A DNA stretch of 64,000 nt, taken from the NCBI RefSeq assembly GCF_003568665.1, contig NZ_QXMH01000002.1:1-64000 (forward strand), read 5' to 3'. This stretch comes from Chitinophaga alhagiae. GTDB taxonomy: Bacteria > Bacteroidota > Bacteroidia > Chitinophagales > Chitinophagaceae. Made by a program: the position numbers and the translations under genes. Below are positions 34,921 through 43,824 of the stretch, piece by piece (positions within the stretch are counted from its first letter, which is position 1; each line of letters starts with the position of its first letter). The notes below the pieces were generated by a model. The model ran no database searches and had not been told where the DNA came from. It saw nothing but the letters and a program-made list of their open reading frames with translations.

Positions 34921-36465
34921 ATGGCAAGCAAAAAGTACTTACTACTGGCAGGTGCAATGACTCTTCTGGCAGCATCTCCAGGTTTTGCGCAGGTTAAACC
35001 CTCATATGACGCCCTGGACTCCTCTAAAGTTTCGGCTAAGAATATGGCGCAATTCAACAGCTTCAGGAACAACCAGTCCGACTACCCGGCGAAACCCAGA
35101 AACATGTGGGAACTCGGTTTGCATGGTGGTTACCACTTTATTAAAGGCGACGTTGCCTCCCTGCCCGGTTTTGGCGGCGGTATCTCAATCAGAAAAGCAC
35201 TGGGTCATACCTTCTCCATCAGAGGTGAGTATACCGGTTCTTTCGACTACGGTCTGGATTATCAATTGAAACCCAATACTGTAGGTGGTGCGTACAACAC
35301 TACTGCCAATGCTAACGGCGGTATGGTCGTTCCCGCTTACAAAACTGCCACTCACCAACTGTCTTTGGACGTGATCGCTTCTCTGAGCAACATCCTGTTC
35401 TACAAAGCACAGCCTAAAGTGAACTGGTATGTATTGGCCGGTTACGGTATCATGGCTGCTGACGTTGACGTAGACGCACTGGGTCCCAATGGCGGTGCTT
35501 ACAACTACGGTAACTTCAACTTTGGTCGTAAGAAAAAAGACATCCGCGACGAGCTGAAAAATCTGCATGACAAGAAGTATGAGCAAAACGCTCCTTCTCA
35601 GGGCAACCGCATCCAGATCGGCCGTAACGATGACAACCAGCTCCTGCGCCATGCACTGGAAGTAGGTACTGGTATCGCTTTCAAAGTGTCTAAACGTTTC
35701 AACATCGGTGTTGAAGAAAAACTGACCCTGCCCTTCGACGATTACCTGGACGGTTACACCGCCGGTGCTTTCGATGGCAGCAAAGACTTCTTCTCTTACA
35801 CCAGCGTTCGCCTGAACTTCAACCTGGGCAACCCCAACAAACGTGTTGAACCGCTCTGGTGGGTTAACCCGCTGGACTTCGCTTACAACGAGCTGAACAG
35901 CCCCCGCCGCATGAAACTGCCTACTCCGGTTCTGCCTGATTCTGACGGTGACGGCGTAACTGACCAGTTCGACCGCGAGCCCAACACCCCTGCAGGTGCA
36001 CCTGTTGATTCTCACGGTGTAGCTAAAGATACAGACGGTGACGGCGTTCCTGACTACAAAGACAAACAACTCATCACTCCGACTTATTGCCAGCCTGTTG
36101 ACGCTGACGGCGTAGGCAAATGCCCGGATCCTGAGTGCTGCAAAAACATGGTTCAAGCTACCCCTTGCGCTAGCCTGGTTCTGCCCAGCGTAGCTTTCAA
36201 AGGCAGCTCTACCAAAATTTCCAGCGATAACGAAGCTATCCTGAGCAGCGTGGCTAACTCCCTGCGCTCCAATCCTTCTTGTAATGTACTGGTTACCGGC
36301 CACGCTGGTGCCAAAGGCAAGAAAGGCGGTGTAGACCTGAGCAGCCGTCGTGTTGACGCTGTGATCGACTACCTGGCTGACAAACAAGGTATTGACCGCG
36401 GCCGCTTCATCAAACAAAACACTCCGGGTGAATCTTCAACTGTAGACCTGGCTCCCGCCAACTAA
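34921..36465 (+). CDS. OmpA-family outer membrane protein with thrombospondin type 3 repeats
   Basis: The 514-residue protein has a signal peptide ending GFAQ, an N-terminal beta-barrel-like region (about residues 55-305), Asp-rich calcium-binding-type repeats (DSDGDGVTD from residue 340, DTDGDGVPD following), a Cys-rich segment and a C-terminal OmpA-like domain (about 415-514). In that domain the usual GHTDxxG reads GHAGAKG (460-466), so the aspartate that holds diaminopimelate is Gly463, while the LSSRR arginine (476) remains. The gene prefers GGT, GCT, GTT and CGT codons more than its neighbours, which suggests high expression; the strong promoter agrees. It ends at a strong terminator. 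Confidence 0.9.
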   Translation: MASKKYLLLAGAMTLLAASPGFAQVKPSYDALDSSKVSAKNMAQFNSFRNNQSDYPAKPRNMWELGLHGGYHFIKGDVASLPGFGGGISIRKALGHTFSIRGEYTGSFDYGLDYQLKPNTVGGAYNTTANANGGMVVPAYKTATHQLSLDVIASLSNILFYKAQPKVNWYVLAGYGIMAADVDVDALGPNGGAYNYGNFNFGRKKKDIRDELKNLHDKKYEQNAPSQGNRIQIGRNDDNQLLRHALEVGTGIAFKVSKRFNIGVEEKLTLPFDDYLDGYTAGAFDGSKDFFSYTSVRLNFNLGNPNKRVEPLWWVNPLDFAYNELNSPRRMKLPTPVLPDSDGDGVTDQFDREPNTPAGAPVDSHGVAKDTDGDGVPDYKDKQLITPTYCQPVDADGVGKCPDPECCKNMVQATPCASLVLPSVAFKGSSTKISSDNEAILSSVANSLRSNPSCNVLVTGHAGAKGKKGGVDLSSRRVDAVIDYLADKQGIDRGRFIKQNTPGESSTVDLAPAN

Positions 36466-36488
36466 TACAGCTCACCCTGGTAAATATT

Positions 36489-36526
36489 AAAAAAAGAGGC
36501 CCGCGGGAAAGCGGGCCTCTTTTTTA
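36489..36526 (+). terminator. Intrinsic terminator of the OmpA-family gene
   Basis: AAAAAGAGGCCCGC (36491-36504) pairs perfectly with GCGGGCCTCTTTTT (36511-36524). Confidence 0.95.
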
Positions 36527-36588
36527 TTATGCCCATCCTGTCCTCTCCCCGTACCGCCAAATTTTCCTACCCGCATTATAATAATCAC

Positions 36589-36596
36589 TACATTTG
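36589..36596 (+). promoter_or_regulatory. -7 promoter element of kup
   Basis: TACATTTG fits TAnnTTTG exactly and lies 22 bases before the GTG start of kup. A clear -33 TTTG is lacking (TTTTC at 36562-36566 is the nearest match). Confidence 0.5.
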
Positions 36597-36618
36597 ACCT
36601 CTATAAGTTGTATCTAGC

Positions 36619-38586
36619 GTGGTTAAAGACTTCAATAAAGCTACCCTGGCCGGCCTCATTGTGGCACTGGGGATTATCTACGGCGATATCGGCACCTCTC
36701 CGCTCTACGTTTTCAAGGCAATTGTGGGCACTAATGAGATCAGCGACCTGCTGGTGATAGGTGGCATTTCCTGCATTATCTGGACGCTTACCCTGCAAAC
36801 TACCATTAAGTACGTGGTGCTCACCCTCAAGGCTGATAATAAAGGGGAAGGCGGCATTTTCTCCCTCTACGCCCTGGTGCGGCGGCACGGCAAATGGACG
36901 GTCGTTTTCGGGATGATAGGCGGCGCCGCTCTGCTGGCAGACGGCATCATCACCCCGCCCATCACCGTCACTTCCGCTATTGAAGGTTTGCGCACCCTCC
37001 CCGTGTTCCGGGACCTGGGGGAGTGGACCATCGTAAAAATTGTACTGGCCATTATCAGCGGCATGTTTTTCATGCAGCAGTTCGGTACCATGAGCATCGG
37101 CAAGATGTTTGGGCCCATCATGATCATCTGGTTCAGCATGCTGGCCGTATTGGGCATTTCCCATATTGCGGATGACCTGTCCGTACTCAAGGCCTTCAAC
37201 CCCTGGTACGCCATAGAACTGCTGACGCTCTACCCCCATGGCTTCCTGATCCTGGGCGCCGTTTTCCTCTGTACCACCGGGGCGGAGGCGCTGTATTCAG
37301 ACCTTGGCCACTGCGGCCGGGGCAACATCCGTATTTCGTGGATCTTCGTAAAATCGTCCCTTATACTCAATTATTTAGGCCAGGGCGCCTGGCTGCTTAC
37401 CCAGCGCGGAAGGGTGCTGACGGGAGAAAACCCCTTTTTCAGCATTATGCCGGAGTGGTTTGTGATCTTCGGGGTACTGATAGCTACTATTGCTTCCATC
37501 ATTGCCAGCCAGGCCCTTATTTCAGGCTCATTTACCCTCATTTCAGAGGCTATGCGGCTCAACCTGTGGCCCAAGCTCAAAATCAATTATCCAACGGAAT
37601 TAAGGGGGCAATTGTACATTCCCGGCATTAACCTGATGCTGTTTGCCGGCTGTGTGGCCATTGTACTGATATTTAAGGAGTCTTCCGCCATGGAAGCGGC
37701 CTACGGCCTGTCTATCACCATTTGCATGCTGATGACCTCCTGCCTGTTCGCATTTTACCTGTATACCCGCAGGGTACGGCTGTTATGGATAGGGCTGTAC
37801 CTGGCCGTATACCTCACCATAGAGTTCTCGTTCCTCTTTGCCAACCTTGTAAAGTTCATGCATGGCGGTTATGTGACCGTTATTGTGGCCGGCGGCCTGT
37901 TCCTGGTCATGTACGTATGGTTCCGCTCCAGGAAGATCAAGAACCGTTACGTGGAGTTTGTCAAGCTGGAAGATTACCTGCCTATATTGCAGGAGCTGAG
38001 TAACGATTCTTCCATTCCCAAATATGCCACCCACCTGGTGTATATGACCAGTGCGGACAATCCCAAGGAAGTAGAGCACAAGATCATCTATTCCATACTC
38101 AACAAAAAGCCGAAGCGCGCCGATATTTACTGGTTCGTACACGTAGATGTGGTGGATGAGCCGTACATGAGCGAGTACACGGTGCAAACCATCATTCCCA
38201 ATGAAGTGATCAGGATAGAGTTCAGGCTGGGTTTCAGGGTGGAGCAGCGCATCAACCTCATGTTCAGGATGGTGGTGGAAGACATGGTGCGCAACAAGGA
38301 AGTGAATATCACCAGCCGTTATGAATCTCTCAGCAAAAACAATGTAGTGGGCGATTTCCAGTTCATTGTGATGGAAAAGTTCCTCTCGCACGATAATGAC
38401 CTGCCCCTGCATGAGCGCATCGTTATGCGCCTGTATTTTATACTGAAAAAGATGGGCCTGTCCGAAGAGCGCGGCTTTGGCCTTGATTCCAGCTATGTGA
38501 CCATCGAGAAATTCCCGCTGGTAGTGGCGCCCGTAACCAACCTGCAGCTGCGGCGGGTGGCAGACCGGTACCGGTACGAAGATTAA
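36619..38586 (+). CDS. kup: Kup-family potassium uptake protein
   Basis: The 655-residue protein has about twelve membrane helices in residues 8-440 and a cytoplasmic C-terminal domain (about 450-655). Family hallmarks are the N-terminal LGIIYGDIGTSPLYVFKA, the GEGGIFSLYAL loop and the TGAEALYSDLGHCG segment in the helix 6-7 region. Kup proteins bring in K+ with protons. The start is GTG at 36619; no in-frame ATG fits the conserved N terminus, and the -7 element at 36589 makes a more distal start impossible. The gene is followed by the GH123-like gene after 11 bases, so the two may be co-transcribed. Confidence 0.95.
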   Translation: MVKDFNKATLAGLIVALGIIYGDIGTSPLYVFKAIVGTNEISDLLVIGGISCIIWTLTLQTTIKYVVLTLKADNKGEGGIFSLYALVRRHGKWTVVFGMIGGAALLADGIITPPITVTSAIEGLRTLPVFRDLGEWTIVKIVLAIISGMFFMQQFGTMSIGKMFGPIMIIWFSMLAVLGISHIADDLSVLKAFNPWYAIELLTLYPHGFLILGAVFLCTTGAEALYSDLGHCGRGNIRISWIFVKSSLILNYLGQGAWLLTQRGRVLTGENPFFSIMPEWFVIFGVLIATIASIIASQALISGSFTLISEAMRLNLWPKLKINYPTELRGQLYIPGINLMLFAGCVAIVLIFKESSAMEAAYGLSITICMLMTSCLFAFYLYTRRVRLLWIGLYLAVYLTIEFSFLFANLVKFMHGGYVTVIVAGGLFLVMYVWFRSRKIKNRYVEFVKLEDYLPILQELSNDSSIPKYATHLVYMTSADNPKEVEHKIIYSILNKKPKRADIYWFVHVDVVDEPYMSEYTVQTIIPNEVIRIEFRLGFRVEQRINLMFRMVVEDMVRNKEVNITSRYESLSKNNVVGDFQFIVMEKFLSHDNDLPLHERIVMRLYFILKKMGLSEERGFGLDSSYVTIEKFPLVVAPVTNLQLRRVADRYRYED

Positions 38587-38597
38587 TATAAACAGCT

Positions 38598-40328
38598 ATG
38601 ATAAGACACGTTTGCGCCGCCCTGCTACTCGCGGCCTTTGCTACTGCTGCTCATGCCCAGCAAATCAATTACAGGGAACTGCCAGATCCGAGACCGGTAG
38701 ACCCGGTTGCCTGGAGCACCGTTAAACCCGGCGCCCATGCTTTTTTTGGTACGGCCGATGTTCGCTACGACAAGATCTTTGCGCCCGATGCGTCCACCCT
38801 GCGCTCCTCCTGGAAAACCCGGGCCTGGAAAGGGGAGAAAGTACACAGCCAGTTTGTGATCTACACCACCAGGGCGCTCAAAAATGTCAGCATCGAAAAA
38901 TCAGACCTGAAAGACGGTAAAGGCAACAAGATCCCTGCTTCCGCCATTACGCCCGGTTTTGTGCGGTACGTGATGACGGATGAACTGAACAGTGAAGGCG
39001 GCGGCTGCGGCCACCGCAAGCCGGAAGATTTTGATTCTTCTCTGGTGGCGGATGGTATTGACATCATTCCCGCCATAGACGTTAACGCCAATAACGTACA
39101 GCCCGTATGGCTGAGCGTGACCGTGCCGCCGCAAACACCGGCCGGCGTTTACAAAGGGTCTGTCAGCGTGAAAACCGCCACGGGCTACCTGTCTGCCAGG
39201 CTGCCGTATGAAATAACGGTGCTGGAGCATACCCTGCCCCAGCCGAAAGACTGGGCCTTTCACCTGGACCTCTGGCAGAGCCCCTATGCCATAGCCCGCG
39301 TGCATAACACGCCGCTGTGGAGCAAGGCACATTTTGACGCCATGCGCCCGTATATGAAAATGCTGGCCAACGCCGGGCAGAAAGTGATCACCACCAGTAT
39401 TATTTACGACCCCTGGAACAGCCAGACCTATGATATTTATGGAGACATGATCAAGTGGACGAAGAAAAAAGACGGTTCCTGGAACTTTGACTATACGGTA
39501 TTCGACAAATGGGTGTCTTTCATGCAGGAGACCGGTATCAACAAGCAGATAGCCTGTTTCAGCATGATACCCTGGAACCTGAAGTTCTACTATCACGATG
39601 AGGCCAGCGGTAAGGATGAAGTGCTGGTAGCCAAGCCCGGTACGCCGGAGTATGACCGGCACTGGCGCCCCATGCTCACGGACTTTGCCCGTCACCTGAA
39701 ATCAAAAGGCTGGTTTGACATTACCTGCATTGCCATGGACGAGCGCCCGCTGGAATCCATGCAGCAGGCTATTGCGTTGGTGCGCAGCGTAGACAAGGAT
39801 TTCAAGATATCCCTGGCCGGCCTGTACCACAAAGAGCTGGTGAACGATATTTATGATTACTGCGTAGCGTCAGGACTTGATTTTACGGCGGAAGAAAAAA
39901 AGGAACGGCTGGGCAAAGGCTGGCCCAGCACGGTATACACCTGTTGCTCTGAAGGGTTTCCCAATACCTTCACCTTTTCTCCACCGGCAGAATCCGCCTG
40001 GCTGGGCTGGCATGCCGCGGCTAGAAACTATTCCGGCTACCTGCGCTGGGCGTACAATTGCTGGGTGAAAGATCCCCTGCAGGATTCCCGGTTCAAGACC
40101 TGGGCGGCCGGCGATACGTACCTGGTATACCCGGGCCCCCGCTCTTCCATCCGCTTTGAAAGAATGATAGAAGGCGTGCAGGCATATGAAAAGATAAGGA
40201 TACTGAAAGCAGCGGGTAAGGGCGCGGAGATAGACCCGGTGCTGAAGAAATTCGAGATCAACGCACTGAAGCAGAAGAAGGCGGAAGATATGGTGAATGC
40301 GGCTTCTGAGGTGTTGAACAGCTTGTGA
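38598..40328 (+). CDS. Exported DUF4091 / GH123-like glycoside hydrolase
   Basis: The 576-residue protein has a signal peptide ending AHAQ. An N-terminal beta-sandwich (about residues 30-215) leads into a TIM-barrel-like catalytic part (about 220-540). The adjacent acid pair Asp381-Glu382 in IAMDERPLES corresponds to the Asp-Glu pair that GH123 enzymes use in substrate-assisted cleavage of N-acetyl-beta-galactosaminides. The segments FHLDLWQSPYAIAR and YLRWAYNCWVKDPL resemble the family. The real substrate is unknown. It lies just after kup in the same direction, without SusC/SusD partners, so it is not in a normal polysaccharide utilisation locus. Confidence 0.82.
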   Translation: MIRHVCAALLLAAFATAAHAQQINYRELPDPRPVDPVAWSTVKPGAHAFFGTADVRYDKIFAPDASTLRSSWKTRAWKGEKVHSQFVIYTTRALKNVSIEKSDLKDGKGNKIPASAITPGFVRYVMTDELNSEGGGCGHRKPEDFDSSLVADGIDIIPAIDVNANNVQPVWLSVTVPPQTPAGVYKGSVSVKTATGYLSARLPYEITVLEHTLPQPKDWAFHLDLWQSPYAIARVHNTPLWSKAHFDAMRPYMKMLANAGQKVITTSIIYDPWNSQTYDIYGDMIKWTKKKDGSWNFDYTVFDKWVSFMQETGINKQIACFSMIPWNLKFYYHDEASGKDEVLVAKPGTPEYDRHWRPMLTDFARHLKSKGWFDITCIAMDERPLESMQQAIALVRSVDKDFKISLAGLYHKELVNDIYDYCVASGLDFTAEEKKERLGKGWPSTVYTCCSEGFPNTFTFSPPAESAWLGWHAAARNYSGYLRWAYNCWVKDPLQDSRFKTWAAGDTYLVYPGPRSSIRFERMIEGVQAYEKIRILKAAGKGAEIDPVLKKFEINALKQKKAEDMVNAASEVLNSL

Positions 40329-40441
40329 TGAAAGGTAGTGCGATGTGGATTGAAACTGAAGGCGGTTGACCAGAAAGCCGAACATGCAGCGGGGCAATGT
40401 GCCGCAAGCTGAAAGGTCACGCTGCAGGAATGTATTTACAC

Positions 40442-40476
40442 AAAAAATCCTCCGAGGAATCGGAGGATTTTTTTTT
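40442..40476. terminator. Bidirectional terminator between the GH123-like gene and ftsZ
   Basis: AAAAAATCCTCCG (40442-40454) pairs perfectly with CGGAGGATTTTTT (40461-40473). A and T runs flank the stem so it can end transcripts from both sides. Confidence 0.93.
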
Positions 40477-40520
40477 AACACAACTAAAAAACAATCAAAC
40501 GTAATATCATCTAAAATTCG

Positions 40521-42287
40521 TCAATCCGGCTTTTTCCCATCTAAGAAGGTATTGATCGTATTGATTTCTGCCTGGTTCTCGTGGTTATTGCCCACGGTAT
40601 ACCCGGAGTAGATCTGCTGCTCGGCGGAGCCGGCGCCATTGTCCAGGTCTATATTGCGGCGGAGGTAAGCAGGAACGTTCTCGATCTCCTGGTTATTCTC
40701 CATGTTTTTCACGTTAAAGCTGATGCTGCGCAGCTTGGCCACTCTTTCCAGCTGTTTGCGTTTCTGTTCTTCCACCTGGTCATCCTGCAGCTGCTGCGGC
40801 AGGGGGGCCTGCTGGGCAACAGGCTGCTGCGGCTCGGGCGTGGCAGGAGCGGTTTCTTCTTCTTCTTCCCTGAACACCATTTTCATTTCCGGCTGGTCAT
40901 CCGCGGCGCTATTGCCGGCCGGCTCTACGTAGATGTTGGAGGGGCGGCTCAGGTACCCGCCAGATGCCGTGTTGCCCTGTGCGGGCTGCGGGGCGGCCTG
41001 CTGCGCGGGTTGTTGCTGCGGCGCGGGCTGTACCGGCTGCGGCGCGGGTGTATCTACCGGCTCAATGTTGAGCGTATAGGTTTCCCGCGCGGGGGGAGGG
41101 GTGGGCTGAACAAATGCGGCGGCGGGAGCGGGGTGCGCCACCTGCGGCTCCACCAGGCGGGGCGCCATCAGGTCTTTTTCTTCCACCTCATCGCTGAACA
41201 GCATGCCCTGGTTGTTCATTTTCTTTTCTTCGCCATCCTGCCCCAGCGTCATCACAATTTTGGGCTCTTCTTTGGGTTGGGCCTGCACATGAGCGGCAGC
41301 GGGCTTTTGCTGCTGGATGGGGTTCTGTTCAAAGCCGGTGGCTATGATGGTAACGCCCAGGTTGCGTTCCAGGGTATGGTCGTACCCCACGCCCAGGATC
41401 ACGTCACATTCTTCGCCCGCCATGCTTTGTACATAGGCCTGTATGGTATCCATTTCATCCAGCGTATGCTCAAATTCGCCTTCGGCGGATGAAATGTTGA
41501 TCAGTATCCATTTGGCGCCTTTGATATCGTTATCATTCAGCAGCGGAGAGGTAAGGGCCTCTTCAATGGCTTTCTGCGCGCGGTATTCGCCTTCGGCCAC
41601 GGCCGCGCCGAGAATGGCCACGCCGCCGTTGCGCATAACGGTGCAAACGTCCGCAAAGTCAACGTTGATCTGGCCGGTGGAGTTGATAACGTCTGTAATA
41701 CATTTGGCGGCGGTAGCCAGTACGTTATCCGCTTTTTCAAAGGCGGCCTTGAATTTGAGGTCGCCGAACTTCTGCCGCAGCTTGTCGTTGGAAATGATCA
41801 GCAGCGTATCCACATAATCTTTCAGGCGGTTGATGCCTTCTTCCGCCTGCAGCATTCTTTTCTTTCCTTCGTAAGAAAAGGGCGTGGTCACAATGCCTAC
41901 GGTGAGGATGCCCAGCTCCTTGCATATTTTGGCAATAATGGGCGCGCCGCCGGTGCCGGTGCCGCCGCCCATGCCTGCGGTAATGAACGCCATTTTGGTG
42001 TTCACCTCCAGTATCTTTTTGATTTCTTCAAAGGATTCTTCCGTGGCCTGCTCGCCGATCCGCGGATTGGCGCCGGCCCCCAAACCCTGTGTGAGGTGTG
42101 GCCCCAGCTGCACCTTATTGGGAACGGGGCTGTTTGCAATAGCCTGTGCGTCGGTATTGCATATAATGAAGTTCACCCCGTCTATGTTCTGGTTGAACAT
42201 GTGGTTCACCGCATTGCTTCCACCGCCACCAATGCCTATCACTTTGATGATGGAGGACTTTTCCTTTGGAAGATCAAAATGTATCAT
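40521..42287 (-). CDS. ftsZ: Cell division protein FtsZ
   Basis: The 588-residue tubulin homologue forms the division ring. The GTP-binding signature GMGGGTGTGGAP is at residues 105-116 and the T7 loop around QINVDFADV. The GTPase core ends near residue 320. A long, Pro/Gln/Ala-rich linker of about 210 residues follows, then the conserved C-terminal peptide VPAYLRR at 538-544, and a further 44 residues. FtsZ of E. coli has 383 residues, so the linker and the tail after the peptide account for the difference; long forms are known in Bacteroidota. It is the last gene of the dcw cluster. Confidence 0.97.
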   Translation of the reverse strand: MIHFDLPKEKSSIIKVIGIGGGGSNAVNHMFNQNIDGVNFIICNTDAQAIANSPVPNKVQLGPHLTQGLGAGANPRIGEQATEESFEEIKKILEVNTKMAFITAGMGGGTGTGGAPIIAKICKELGILTVGIVTTPFSYEGKKRMLQAEEGINRLKDYVDTLLIISNDKLRQKFGDLKFKAAFEKADNVLATAAKCITDVINSTGQINVDFADVCTVMRNGGVAILGAAVAEGEYRAQKAIEEALTSPLLNDNDIKGAKWILINISSAEGEFEHTLDEMDTIQAYVQSMAGEECDVILGVGYDHTLERNLGVTIIATGFEQNPIQQQKPAAAHVQAQPKEEPKIVMTLGQDGEEKKMNNQGMLFSDEVEEKDLMAPRLVEPQVAHPAPAAAFVQPTPPPARETYTLNIEPVDTPAPQPVQPAPQQQPAQQAAPQPAQGNTASGGYLSRPSNIYVEPAGNSAADDQPEMKMVFREEEEETAPATPEPQQPVAQQAPLPQQLQDDQVEEQKRKQLERVAKLRSISFNVKNMENNQEIENVPAYLRRNIDLDNGAGSAEQQIYSGYTVGNNHENQAEINTINTFLDGKKPD

Positions 42288-42396
42288 GACTCTACTCTTT
42301 AAAATGGGTTAGTATTTGGTGTACCGTTACCTACACGCCTGTTTTTGACCGGTATTTTTAAAATTGATTATTACTCGCAACAATCACGCCACAGCT

Positions 42397-43809
42397 TTAC
42401 AGCCGTGCGTCTTCTTCTTCCGTGAACATGTCTATGATCTTTGTTTTCATCCTGTCCAGGAAGCCTTTCAGAGAGGCGTTCCTTTCTTTCGCCTTTCTGG
42501 CCTGCCGTGCGGCCGCGGTTTCCTGCATGTCTTCTTCCTCTTCTTCCGTCCATTCTTCCCCGTCTTGCAGGCGGGCCGCTTTTTCTTTGGCCAGGTAGCT
42601 GGTATTGATCTTTACATAGTTCTCTTCGAGCGCTCTTTTATCATTCTCGTAGTCGTTATACCCTTTCAGTATCAGGCCTACGCAGGTGGCATACATGGGC
42701 TTGGTAAGCTCGTCCGTATGGCCGCTGGCCAGGTGCTCGTTAGGGTAGCCGATGCGGGCGCTTACGCCGGTGGTGTACTCGGTCAGCTGTATGAGGTGTT
42801 TCAGCTGGGAGCCGCCACCGGTGAGTATAATGCCGCCGTTCAGCATTTTATTGTCCATCCCGATCTGTTTCAGGTGGTACACTACAAAGTCCAGTATCTC
42901 GCTCATACGGGCCTGGATGATGTGGGCGAGGTTCTTCACCGAAATTTCTTTCGGGCTCTGGCCGCGCAGGCCGGGAATGGTGATGTAGGCGTTGTTTTTG
43001 GCCTCATCCGCCAGCGCGTAGCCGAACTGCACCTTCATTTGCTCCGCCTGTGTTTTGAGCACGCCCAGGCCGTTCTTGATATCGTTGGTGATGTTCTCGC
43101 CGCCGTAGGGGATCACTGCGGTATGTTTCAGCACCCCTTCGTAAAACACGGCCAGGTCCGTAGTGCCGCCGCCTATATCTACAATCGCAACACCGGCCTC
43201 AAAGTCCATATCGCACATTACCGCGGCGGCGGAGGCCAGCGGCTGCAGCACAAGGTCTTTGATCCGCAGGCCGGATTTTTCCACGCTGCGGTTAATATTA
43301 CGGATGGCATTCTTGTCGCCCGTAATGATGTGGAAATTGGCCCCTACTTTCACACCGCTCATGCCAATGGGATAAGTGATGTTCTGCAGGCTGTCAACAA
43401 TGTACTGCTGGGGGATCACGTCAATGATCTGGTCACTGGCGGGGATCACCGTTTTATACTGGTCGTTGATCAGCTGGTCAATGTCTTTCTGGGATATTTC
43501 AGCGTCCGTATCGCTGCGCACAATGTCGCCGCGGGTTTGGAGGCTTTTTATGTGATGGCCCGCAATACCTACGTACACCTCGTTGATTTCGAGGTTGGGG
43601 TTAGATGCATAGCAGTTTTCCAGAGCCTGTCTGATAGCCTTGATAGTTTGATCGATGTTCAGTACCATACCGTGCTGAACACCAAATGATGGGGCTTTCC
43701 CGAATCCGAGGATTTCCAATTTCCCGTATTCATTCTTCCTTCCTGCGATGGCTGCTATCTTCGTGGTTCCAATGTCGAGACCTACAATGATGGGAGCTTC
43801 CTGATTCAT
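42397..43809 (-). CDS. ftsA: Cell division protein FtsA
   Basis: The 470-residue actin-like protein tethers FtsZ to the membrane. The phosphate 1 motif GLDIGTTKIAAIAG is at about residue 9, phosphate 2 at VAIVDIGGGTTDLAVF and the adenosine motif at GGIILTGGGSQLKHL. A Glu/Lys-rich linker near residues 400-440 precedes an amphipathic C-terminal segment (GFLDRMKTKIIDMFTEEED) that fits the membrane-targeting helix. It lies 109 bases before ftsZ and 15 bases after ftsQ. Confidence 0.97.
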   Translation of the reverse strand: MNQEAPIIVGLDIGTTKIAAIAGRKNEYGKLEILGFGKAPSFGVQHGMVLNIDQTIKAIRQALENCYASNPNLEINEVYVGIAGHHIKSLQTRGDIVRSDTDAEISQKDIDQLINDQYKTVIPASDQIIDVIPQQYIVDSLQNITYPIGMSGVKVGANFHIITGDKNAIRNINRSVEKSGLRIKDLVLQPLASAAAVMCDMDFEAGVAIVDIGGGTTDLAVFYEGVLKHTAVIPYGGENITNDIKNGLGVLKTQAEQMKVQFGYALADEAKNNAYITIPGLRGQSPKEISVKNLAHIIQARMSEILDFVVYHLKQIGMDNKMLNGGIILTGGGSQLKHLIQLTEYTTGVSARIGYPNEHLASGHTDELTKPMYATCVGLILKGYNDYENDKRALEENYVKINTSYLAKEKAARLQDGEEWTEEEEEDMQETAAARQARKAKERNASLKGFLDRMKTKIIDMFTEEEDARL

Positions 43810-43824
43810 GGTTCTATATTGTTT

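Noticed and set aside
35185-36417. A 410-codon open frame antisense to the OmpA-family gene.
   Set aside because: The plus strand has promoter, terminator, signal peptide and domains. The antisense frame reflects the biased codons of a highly expressed gene.
42364-43689. A 441-codon open frame antisense to ftsA.
   Set aside because: ftsA is well supported by its actin-fold motifs; the antisense translation is rich in His, Gly and Val with no recognisable domain.
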